The position numbers and the translations under genes are program-made. Below, one piece after another: positions 1 to 5,220 of a stretch of DNA of 5,220 bases. Every line of letters starts with the position of its first letter. Within the stretch, counting starts at the first letter, position 1. This stretch comes from an uncultured Lachnospiraceae bacterium (GTDB taxonomy: Bacteria; Bacillota; Clostridia; Lachnospirales; Lachnospiraceae): positions 1 through 5,220 of the forward strand of contig CAJUHN010000276.1 of NCBI GenBank assembly GCA_910585935.1, read 5' to 3'. The notes beneath the pieces were generated by a model. It ran no database searches. It saw only the letters and a list, made by a program, of their open reading frames with translations, and had not been told where the DNA came from.

Positions 1-59
1 ACGTCTGGAACGGAGCGAAAGCGCGGCTTCGTTGGAATACTTCCTTGCCGTAGCGTTCC
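1..59. repeat. Left copy of a GC-rich inverted repeat, open at the window edge
   Basis: This GC-rich stretch matches the reverse complement of 5156-5214 at 52 of 59 positions, aligned by hand without gaps; the outer 39 bases differ at one position only. It stands out from the AT-rich DNA around it. The left boundary is the window edge, so the full unit may be longer. Read inward (+ strand) it can form nested helices: GGAACG 7-12 with CGTTCC 54-59, CGGC 24-27 with GCCG 47-50, and GGAA 34-37 with TTCC 41-44. Read outward (- strand) it holds an open frame from an ATG at 68-66 to the edge. A dispersed intergenic repeat of Clostridia is the likeliest identity. The end of a mobile unit is an alternative, but no transposase is visible. 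Confidence 0.85.
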
Positions 60-65
60 CTTTTT
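7..65 (+). terminator. Possible inward-reading intrinsic terminator formed by the left repeat
   Basis: The outer helix GGAACG/CGTTCC (7-12 with 54-59) encloses two smaller nested helices and is followed at once by CTTTTT (60-65). That is the order of an intrinsic terminator for a + strand gene lying left of the window. The stem is interrupted by large internal loops, so it is a weak example. It could equally be a fold of the repeat with no role in termination. Confidence 0.3.
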
Positions 66-100
66 CATTCCAAAACAATCCCCCTCCTTCACATTCTCCC

Positions 101-128
101 TTGACTATTCTCTCAAATCTGTTATACT
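101..128 (+). promoter_or_regulatory. Promoter of the MATE gene, sigma-A type with extended -10
   Basis: TTGACT (101-106) is a five-of-six -35 box. After a 16-bp spacer comes TATACT (123-128), a five-of-six -10 box, preceded by TGT (120-122) as an extended -10. Transcription should begin near 135, giving a leader of about 85 nt before the ATG at 220. Both boxes plus the TGn motif make this the best-supported promoter in the window. Confidence 0.75.
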
Positions 129-147
129 ATACACGATTATTTCAGAC

Positions 148-173
148 ATTTCATTCACACTCCCAAATGAAAT
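148..173. promoter_or_regulatory. Perfect 8-bp inverted repeat in the MATE leader, possible operator or hairpin
   Basis: ATTTCATT (148-155) and AATGAAAT (166-173) are exact reverse complements separated by 10 bases. The ATTTCA half also occurs directly repeated at 139-144, nine bases upstream. The site lies just after the predicted start of transcription, where a bound repressor could block the MATE promoter or where an mRNA hairpin could form. It is AT-rich and far from the Shine-Dalgarno site (about 202-207), so a simple translational switch is not obvious. I cannot name a regulator that binds this sequence. Confidence 0.45.
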
Positions 174-219
174 AGATAAATATAAAATAGAATAACTATA
201 GAAAGGACGTTTTTTATTT

Positions 220-1581
220 ATGGATCAAACAGTTACAAAAGAAAATAAAATGGGAACTATGCCGATCAATGCCCTTCTTCTTAACATGGCTATCCCTATC
301 ATGATTTCTATGATGGTACAAGCACTTTACAACATCGTAGATAGCCTTTTTGTATCACGTATCAGCGAAAATGCTCTTACAGCGGTATCCTTAGCCTTTC
401 CTATACAAAACTTAATGATAGCGATTGCTACAGGAACAGGAGTGGGCATCAATGCTTTACTTTCTCGAAGTTTAGGAGAAAATAACCAAAAAGAGGCGAA
501 TGAAGCAGCAAAAAATGGAATCTTTTTATCCTTTTTAAGCTCTATCGCATTCTTATTTTTAGGTTTATTAGGCTCTAATTACTTTTTTCACACTCAGACA
601 GATATTGCTGAAATTATAAATGATGGAACTGTTTATCTTGAAATCTGCACTGTATTTTCCTTTGGTCTTTTCGGAGCTATCACTTTTGAACGTTTGTTAC
701 AGGCAACGGGAAGAACCCTTTATTCTATGTTCACGCAGATAGTAGGTGCTGTCATCAACATCATTTTAGACCCTATTCTTATCTTTGGTCTTTTTGGTCT
801 TCCAAAACTAGGAATCGCTGGTGCTGCACTCGCAACAATAATAGGGCAAATTATTGGCTGTATCTTATCTGCTATTATCAATGTAAAGAAAAATAAAGAG
901 ATTTCATTGGATATGAAAGGTTTCCGCCCTAATTTAAAAACCATAAAAAGAATTTATTCTGTCGGAATTCCTTCTATCATTATGGCATCTATTTCCTCTA
1001 TAATGACTTTTGGAATCAACAACATTTTAATGTTTTTCTCTTCTACTGCTACAGCAGTATTCGGAATTTACTTTAAATTACAGAGTTTTATTTTTATGCC
1101 TGTTTTTGGACTGAATAATGGTATGATTCCGATTATCGCTTATAATTATGGAGCAAAAAGAAGAAAGAGAATCACACATACCATAAAATTGAGCGCTGTC
1201 TATGCGACTATCATCATGATAATAGGATTTTTTATATTTCAAACATTTCCTGATAGACTTCTTATGATGTTTAAAGCATCTGAGCATATGTTTTCTATTG
1301 GAATACCAGCACTGCGAATCATCAGTGTATCTTTTATATTCGCTGGAACATCTATCATATTATCAACTGTATTTCAGGCTTTAGATAAGGGAATCTTTAG
1401 CTTAATCATCTCTTTAGTAAGGCAACTTATTATCTTACTCCCTTTAGCTTATGCCTTATCTAATATCAGTTTAGATGCACTTTGGCTTGCATTTCCTATT
1501 TCTGATTTTTTAGCGCTTTTATTATCTTTCTTCTTTTTATATCAGGTCTATCATCAGAAATTGAAAAATATACCAGAATAA
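220..1581 (+). CDS. MATE family multidrug/cation antiporter (MepA/NorM-like)
   Basis: This 453-residue membrane protein should export drugs or other organic cations in exchange for Na+ or H+, as known members of the MATE family do; its own substrate cannot be read from sequence. Length and hydrophobicity fit the usual 12-helix fold in two related halves (roughly residues 15-220 and 245-440). Typical stretches are ALYNIVDSLFV (35-45), ERLLQATGRT (157-166), DPILIFG (184-190), and in the second half FKLQSFIFMPVFGLNNG (285-301) followed by AYNYGA (307-312). The frame is intact. The ATG at 220 has AAAGGA at 202-207 with a rather long 12-nt gap; the in-frame ATG codons at 250 and 259 have no better ribosome site and would cut off the charged N-terminus. 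It has its own promoter at 101-128 and converges on the kinase gene. The sequence resembles the MepA-like branch common in Clostridia, recognised from memory only. Confidence 0.93.
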   Translation: MDQTVTKENKMGTMPINALLLNMAIPIMISMMVQALYNIVDSLFVSRISENALTAVSLAFPIQNLMIAIATGTGVGINALLSRSLGENNQKEANEAAKNGIFLSFLSSIAFLFLGLLGSNYFFHTQTDIAEIINDGTVYLEICTVFSFGLFGAITFERLLQATGRTLYSMFTQIVGAVINIILDPILIFGLFGLPKLGIAGAALATIIGQIIGCILSAIINVKKNKEISLDMKGFRPNLKTIKRIYSVGIPSIIMASISSIMTFGINNILMFFSSTATAVFGIYFKLQSFIFMPVFGLNNGMIPIIAYNYGAKRRKRITHTIKLSAVYATIIMIIGFFIFQTFPDRLLMMFKASEHMFSIGIPALRIISVSFIFAGTSIILSTVFQALDKGIFSLIISLVRQLIILLPLAYALSNISLDALWLAFPISDFLALLLSFFFLYQVYHQKLKNIPE

Positions 1582-1585
1582 ATCC

Positions 1586-1620
1586 AAGGGGATTTTATGG
1601 AATATCCATATTATCCCCTT
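1586..1620. terminator. Hairpin terminator shared by the convergent MATE and kinase genes
   Basis: AAGGGGAT (1586-1593) pairs with ATCCCCTT (1613-1620), and TATGGA (1596-1601) pairs with TCCATA (1605-1610) around a three-base loop. Only a symmetric TT/TT internal loop separates the two helices. On the + strand it is followed by a pyrimidine-rich, T-rich run (1619-1640), fitting termination of the MATE transcript five bases after its stop codon. On the - strand the tract after the stem is less T-rich, so termination of the kinase transcript is probably weaker. The right arm and loop lie inside the last codons of the kinase gene, whose stop is 1597-1595. Confidence 0.75.
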
Positions 1621-4204
1621 CTTCTTTGATTTCTTCTTTTATCTCTTCCTTCTCCTCTTTAATAGGAAATGTCAATGTGACTCGGAATAAATCCCCATCT
1701 AAATAAATTTCAAACTTGCCCTGCATAAGTTCTGTCAAAGTTTGAGCGATAGAAAGTCCTAATCCACTTCCTTCTGTGCTGCGTGAAACATCTCCTCGAA
1801 TAAATCTTTCTGTCAACTCCTGTGCATTAATATTCAGTGGATTAGCTGATATATTTTTCATCACAAAAGAAACATGTCCTTCGATTTTCTCTACTGTAAC
1901 ATAAACTCTGGTATTTTCCATCGCATACTTTGCCACATTATTATACAGATTCTCTAAAATCCTCCAGAGTCTTCTTCCATCTGCTTCTATAAAAACAGAC
2001 TTATCAGGGAGGGAGGAAACAATACTCAGACTTTTAGTGTCAAATTTTTCTGAAAATTCTCCATTTGTCTGATTTACCAATTCTATTAAATCAATCTTCT
2101 CAATAGATAATACTACATTTCCAGAACTCAATTTGGCAGCTTCTACTAGATCATCTGTCAAGTTTTTCAGCCTCTGTGATTTGGTATCTAATACTTCAAT
2201 ATAAGATAAAATTTTCTCATCTTGAATGGACTCCCTCTTCAATAAATTTACATAATTAATAATAGATGTAAGTGGTGTTTTAATATCATGAGAAACATTT
2301 GTGATTAAATCTGTTTTCATTCTCTCATCTTTAATACTCTTTTCCACTGCTATAGATAAACCATCACAAATTCGATTAATCGCTTTTACTAGCCTTTTAT
2401 CTATACCCTTAAAATCTCTCATATTTATTTTATAGTTTAAATCACCATCTGCTATTCTCTCTGCACCCTCTGCAAGTTTTGTATTCTGAATCTCTCTTTC
2501 TAATAACTTCCACAATACAGCGATTCCTAATAATAAATAACATGCTCCGAATAAAATTTTCCATATTCCATGAAAGAATATGATAGCTGCTTCCAAAACG
2601 GAAAAACTTATAATAAATAGACTAAATAAAATAATCATTTTGGTTGTCGCCTTACGTCTATCATAAATTTGATGGATTCCTTTTCCTATGATCTTAAAAA
2701 TACGTTTTAAAAACAAAGTACCATTGAATAATAAACTATTCTTCCAAACTGTATGTACTTTTATTCTTCTGATCAAAGAGGCGATGGAAAATATAATTAA
2801 AAAGTATAAAAAGATCCCTTCTGTCCCTATAAAAATGTATCGGATAATATCGTTAAGACCTTTCCTGAGCAGCTTGTCTTTCACTATATAAACACTAAAT
2901 ACTCCGATTCCAATACAAATAGATACTCCGATTTCTGTATACCAGTAGTCAAATCTAGTTAACACAATATTGTCTTGTCCTTTTTTACATCCTGCTGATA
3001 AAATTAAAAATATACTGCAGATAATAATTCCTATCGCAGAAATGATACCTAATACCAAAAAGAAAATCACTAAATCTTGTGCCAAATTATATAGACGTTT
3101 TCCTTCAAAAAAAGCATCTCTCACTGGCATTTCAGATAAAACTCCCATATGCATCCTAACATTTTCCCCTTTTTGGGATAGGGTTTCCTCTATTTCTTCA
3201 ATATAGTATCGCTCTATATAAGATAATTCTGTTGCTATAGTGTATTCACTGGTTTCATAATGTAGTTCTCCTATCACAGGTCTATAAAAACTTTGATACA
3301 GCTCTTTTCCTAAAGTATCTTCCCCTAAGTTTGTTGCAAACATATTAGAATCTGCTGCCAACCAATAGACGAAGTTGCTATTTCCTGTACTAAATAAATT
3401 TTGATAATATAGATAAAAAGATACATAGTAAGTATAACAATATGCTATATCATCTATTAAATAAACTTTCATTCCATCCTTTTCTGTATTCGTTGGCGTT
3501 GGTATAATATGTACTACATTTCCATCTACCATCTTAGAAGAATTTTGCTGTATTTCTTCTGATAAAGCTTCTGGTATATTAACTTCTTCATCATAAAAAT
3601 TTGCTTCTAAATTTATTCCCTTTTCTTCTATAGCTTTCTGTTCTGTTATCCACAGCATTTCATAATATTCCTGTGCCTCGTTTAAATCTTCCATTATAAA
3701 AATAGAATCTAAATTAGAAAAATCCTGTACAAAATCTTCTGAAGGATACCAGTCAATGCCTTGAATAATATTATCTTCTCCATAAATTAAATAATATCCA
3801 AATGTATCTTTAAAAATCTGTTGTAGTGTGTTATCATTTTTCGGCGTCACATCTTCTACAAAAAAAGAACACTTTTTTATTAAATCTCCTATTGTGTAAA
3901 GTATCTTTTCTCCTTCTTTTGCAGCAGTGAGTTTCACTACAGCTTTATCATAATTTAATTTGCCATCTGTTTCTAATATTTTTTTCAATTTTAAATATTC
4001 AGCTAATTGCGCTATTTTTTTATTATATAATTTCAAAAATTCTTCTGTGTTTTCATACCCCACATTTGAACTCAAATTTGTTTCTAAAATATCGTAATAC
4101 ATCTTTTTTTCTGCAAAAATGCAGACAGGTATCATCAGAATAAAAATTAGTAATAAAATGACCACTGTAATTTTCATCACATTGGATTCCCTTAATCTGA
4201 CCAT
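1595..4204 (-). CDS. Large six-TM sensor histidine kinase of a two-component system
   Basis: This 869-residue kinase should sense an extracellular signal, autophosphorylate, and pass the phosphate to the regulator encoded just upstream. A membrane anchor (about 13-30) leads to an extracytoplasmic domain (about 31-376) that I do not recognise. Five further membrane segments follow (about 377-402, 422-441, 455-477, 522-544, 547-566), with a basic loop at 479-522 that fits a cytoplasmic side. Next come a HAMP-like linker (about 567-625) and the H-box NVSHDIKTPLTS (636-647), with His639 the phosphoacceptor. In the ATPase domain are the N-box ENLYNNVAKY (751-760), the F-box region ERFIRGD (799-805) and the G2 box GSGLGLSIA (812-820). 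A classical DxGxG G1 box is not visible; KNIS (783-786) lies there instead. The C-terminus ends in an acidic Lys/Glu/Ile-repeat tail. The start is fixed by AAGGAG at 4217-4212, seven bases before the ATG. The frame is intact. Signal and gene name are unknown. Confidence 0.93.
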   Translation of the reverse strand: MVRLRESNVMKITVVILLLIFILMIPVCIFAEKKMYYDILETNLSSNVGYENTEEFLKLYNKKIAQLAEYLKLKKILETDGKLNYDKAVVKLTAAKEGEKILYTIGDLIKKCSFFVEDVTPKNDNTLQQIFKDTFGYYLIYGEDNIIQGIDWYPSEDFVQDFSNLDSIFIMEDLNEAQEYYEMLWITEQKAIEEKGINLEANFYDEEVNIPEALSEEIQQNSSKMVDGNVVHIIPTPTNTEKDGMKVYLIDDIAYCYTYYVSFYLYYQNLFSTGNSNFVYWLAADSNMFATNLGEDTLGKELYQSFYRPVIGELHYETSEYTIATELSYIERYYIEEIEETLSQKGENVRMHMGVLSEMPVRDAFFEGKRLYNLAQDLVIFFLVLGIISAIGIIICSIFLILSAGCKKGQDNIVLTRFDYWYTEIGVSICIGIGVFSVYIVKDKLLRKGLNDIIRYIFIGTEGIFLYFLIIFSIASLIRRIKVHTVWKNSLLFNGTLFLKRIFKIIGKGIHQIYDRRKATTKMIILFSLFIISFSVLEAAIIFFHGIWKILFGACYLLLGIAVLWKLLEREIQNTKLAEGAERIADGDLNYKINMRDFKGIDKRLVKAINRICDGLSIAVEKSIKDERMKTDLITNVSHDIKTPLTSIINYVNLLKRESIQDEKILSYIEVLDTKSQRLKNLTDDLVEAAKLSSGNVVLSIEKIDLIELVNQTNGEFSEKFDTKSLSIVSSLPDKSVFIEADGRRLWRILENLYNNVAKYAMENTRVYVTVEKIEGHVSFVMKNISANPLNINAQELTERFIRGDVSRSTEGSGLGLSIAQTLTELMQGKFEIYLDGDLFRVTLTFPIKEEKEEIKEEIKEEGDNMDIP

Positions 4205-4243
4205 ATATGAACTCCTTTTTTGGTGTTTATCAGATGATTTTAC

Positions 4244-4942
4244 TTATTGTATTTTTTCTATTTTATATCCAATTCCCCAAACTACTTTTAAATATCTCGG
4301 TTCTTTTGGATTTATTTCAATTTTTTCTCTGATATGCCGGATATGCACTGCCACAGTATTATCCGCTCCTATCGCCTCTTCGTTCCAAATGCTCTCATAA
4401 ATTTGATTAATAGAAAATACTTTTCCTACATTTTTTACTAATAATAGTAAAATGTTATATTCTATCGGAGTCAGTTTAATCATCTCTCCATCTACTGTCA
4501 CTTCTTTATTTTCATCATTAATGACTAAGCCTCCATTTTTATATATATTCATGGAACTCTCTATGTTCGCACTTCCTAACTGTGTATAACGGCGGAGTTG
4601 TGATTTCACTCTCGCCACCAGTTCTAATGGATTAAATGGCTTTGTCACATAATCATCTGCTCCGATATTCAATCCTAAAATTTTGTCAGAATCTTCTGAT
4701 TTCGCTGACAGAATAATGATCGGTATACTGCTTTCTTCTCTGATTTTTAATGTAGCACGGATTCCATCTAATTTGGGCATCATCACATCAATCACCAATA
4801 AATGTATATTATTCATGCGAATTTGTGTTAATGCTTCCATTCCATCATATGCTTTTAACACATGGTATCCCTCTTGAGAAAGGTAGATATCTATCGCTTC
4901 TACAATTTGCTTATCATCATCACACACTAAAATATTCAACAT
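4244..4942 (-). CDS. OmpR/PhoB-family response regulator, transcription factor
   Basis: This 232-residue DNA-binding regulator is most likely phosphorylated by the kinase encoded 39 bases downstream. The receiver domain (about 1-118) has the acidic pocket Asp8-Asp9-Asp10, phosphoacceptor Asp52 in VIDVMMPKLDG (50-60), the switch residue Ser79 in the Ser/Thr position, Tyr98, and Lys101 in the TKPF motif. The C-terminal winged helix (about 135-232) has LTPIEYNILLLLVKNVGKVFS and the recognition-helix region NTVAVHIRHIREKI, then the closing hairpin WGIGYKI. Length and order are normal for OmpR-type regulators, and nothing is missing. The ATG is supported by GAGGTGA at 4955-4949, six bases upstream. 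It is the first gene of the two-gene operon. Target genes are unknown; such regulators often control their own operon or a neighbouring one. Confidence 0.95.
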   Translation of the reverse strand: MLNILVCDDDKQIVEAIDIYLSQEGYHVLKAYDGMEALTQIRMNNIHLLVIDVMMPKLDGIRATLKIREESSIPIIILSAKSEDSDKILGLNIGADDYVTKPFNPLELVARVKSQLRRYTQLGSANIESSMNIYKNGGLVINDENKEVTVDGEMIKLTPIEYNILLLLVKNVGKVFSINQIYESIWNEEAIGADNTVAVHIRHIREKIEINPKEPRYLKVVWGIGYKIEKIQ

Positions 4943-4993
4943 TCGCTTTCACCTCATCTCTTATTTTAACTCATGATTGTCGATCTTACCAGT

Positions 4994-5002
4994 ATTTTAA
5001 CA
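4994..5002 (-). promoter_or_regulatory. Candidate extended -10 promoter, proximal, for the regulator-kinase operon
   Basis: On the - strand TGT followed by TAAAAT (4999-4994) makes an extended -10 element, with transcription expected near 4987 and a leader of about 45 nt. There is no good -35 at normal spacing; TTGTCA (5026-5021) is 21 bases away, which is too far. The region is very AT-rich, so chance matches are likely. Confidence 0.35.
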
Positions 5003-5019
5003 AGATAAATTTAAAAATT

Positions 5020-5048
5020 TTGACAATAATTCTGAAGAAATCTTTAAT
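5020..5048 (+). promoter_or_regulatory. Candidate promoter reading right, divergent from the regulator operon
   Basis: TTGACA (5020-5025) is a perfect -35 box. After exactly 17 bases comes TTTAAT (5043-5048), five of six -10 bases. It would transcribe the + strand from about 5055, away from the regulator and through the G-rich tract and the right repeat toward DNA outside the window. A second perfect TTGACA at 5060-5065 has no convincing -10 partner. By consensus this beats either candidate found for the regulator operon itself. Confidence 0.45.
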
Positions 5049-5065
5049 TTTAGCAATTATTGACA
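5021..5065. repeat. Imperfect 11-bp inverted repeat upstream of the regulator gene
   Basis: TGACAATAATT (5021-5031) and AATTATTGACA (5055-5065) are reverse complements except at one position, with 23 bases between them. Arm centres are 34 bases apart. The left arm covers the -35 box of the rightward promoter, and the right arm abuts the distal leftward -10. A protein bound to both arms would therefore touch transcription in both directions. Autoregulation by the neighbouring regulator is one reading, although OmpR-type proteins usually bind direct repeats. Confidence 0.4.
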
Positions 5066-5075
5066 TAACTGGGAA
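5047..5075 (-). promoter_or_regulatory. Candidate distal promoter for the regulator-kinase operon
   Basis: On the - strand TTCCCA (5075-5070, four of six -35 bases) is followed after 17 bases by TAAAAT (5052-5047, five of six), with TGC just upstream as an extended -10. Transcription would start near 5040, giving a leader of about 98 nt. Spacing is ideal, but the -35 box is poor. It is an alternative or a partner to the proximal candidate at 5002-4994. Confidence 0.35.
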
Positions 5076-5120
5076 AAAATTTGTCTATCAGGGTGTTTTA
5101 GCTTTTTTATGTTTCAGTTT

Positions 5121-5144
5121 GGGGTGGTTTTTTTTGGGGGAGGG
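5121..5144 (+). other. G-rich and T-rich tract before the right repeat
   Basis: The + strand carries GGGG, GG, a run of eight T, GGGGG and GGG in a row, with another GGGG at 5156-5159. Such strand-biased G runs are out of keeping with the AT-rich surroundings. The 3' half (GGGGGAGGG, 5136-5144) would act as a strong ribosome site for the ATG at 5150. The left repeat has a comparable purine block on its outward strand (90-80), so the tract may belong to the repeat unit. Confidence 0.5.
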
Positions 5145-5155
5145 AAAAGATGAAA

Positions 5156-5214
5156 GGGGCGCTGCGGCAAGCACCTATTCCAACGAAGCCGCGCTCTCGC
5201 TCCGTTCCAGACGT
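5156..5214. repeat. Right copy of the GC-rich inverted repeat
   Basis: This is the inverted partner of 1-59. Differences fall at left positions 19, 40, 41, 43, 51, 56 and 57. The last six window bases (5215-5220) may still belong to the unit, but the left copy is cut at the matching point and cannot show it. Read inward (- strand), GGTGC (5175-5171) pairs with GCGCC (5162-5158) around an eight-base loop. This local hairpin is absent from the left copy, while the left copy's outer GGAACG/CGTTCC helix is lost here. On the + strand an ATG at 5150 opens a frame that crosses the whole repeat and leaves the window. Confidence 0.85.
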
Positions 5215-5220
5215 AGCGGA

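Noticed and set aside
720..1287. Open frames on the - strand inside the MATE gene (944-720 and 1287-1078)
   Set aside because: They are antisense shadows of a clearly coding, well-conserved transporter, with no recognisable protein character.
1725..1870. Calling the kinase a pseudokinase because G1 is not classical
   Set aside because: His639, the N-box, the F-box region and G2 are present, and the altered G1 looks like a subfamily trait.
2688..3206. Open frames on the + strand inside the kinase gene (2688-2891 and 2970-3206)
   Set aside because: They lie antisense to membrane-rich kinase coding sequence, show no domain, and are explained by the opposite strand.
4119..4877. Open frames on the + strand across the kinase start and the regulator (4119-4400 and 4683-4877)
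   Set aside because: They overlap the two best-supported starts and the conserved regulator domains on the other strand.
4961..5001. GTTAAAATA repeated on the - strand at 5001-4993 and 4970-4962 as a regulator-binding direct repeat
   Set aside because: The 31-base spacing is much longer than the usual 10-11 bases of OmpR-type sites, and such AT-rich words are expected by chance here.
5109..5152. A 14-codon frame starting at 5109 and an 11-codon frame starting at 4973 on the + strand
   Set aside because: They are very short, end quickly, and have no convincing ribosome site.
1..5214. Reading the two inverted repeats as terminal repeats of an insertion sequence
   Set aside because: No transposase, integrase or remnant of one is encoded between them, and target duplications cannot be seen because the left copy is cut by the window edge.

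Overview
The window looks like a piece of a low-GC Gram-positive chromosome. The coding DNA is AT-rich, Shine-Dalgarno sites are strong (AAAGGAGT, GAGGTGA), and the protein families read like those of gut Clostridia. Lachnospiraceae is my best guess; it is inferred from the style of the three proteins and was not checked by any search.

Layout: a GC-rich repeat copy (1-59) is followed by a promoter and leader (about 101-219) and a MATE-family multidrug/cation antiporter on the + strand (220-1581). A hairpin terminator (1586-1620) sits between the convergent genes. A two-component operon on the - strand is read right to left: an OmpR-family response regulator (4942-4244), a 39-nt gap, then a large six-TM sensor histidine kinase (4204-1595). 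The 278 bases upstream of the regulator hold candidate promoters in both directions, an imperfect inverted repeat and a G-rich tract. They end in a second copy of the same GC-rich repeat (5156-5214) in inverted orientation. No gap between genes exceeds 300 bases.

How the genes work together: regulator and kinase almost certainly form one cognate pair. The kinase has an extracytoplasmic domain of about 345 residues that I do not recognise, so its signal is unknown. The MATE gene is convergent, not co-transcribed, with its own strong promoter. I found no DNA motif shared between its leader and the regulator's upstream region, so control of the pump by this system is possible but unsupported.

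The most unusual feature is the pair of GC-rich inverted repeats (52 of 59 positions identical by hand alignment) that bracket the three-gene block at the two window edges. They are structured, contrast strongly with their AT-rich surroundings, and each contains an outward-reading frame that starts with ATG and runs off the window. No transposase, integrase, RNA gene or CRISPR array is visible inside the window.
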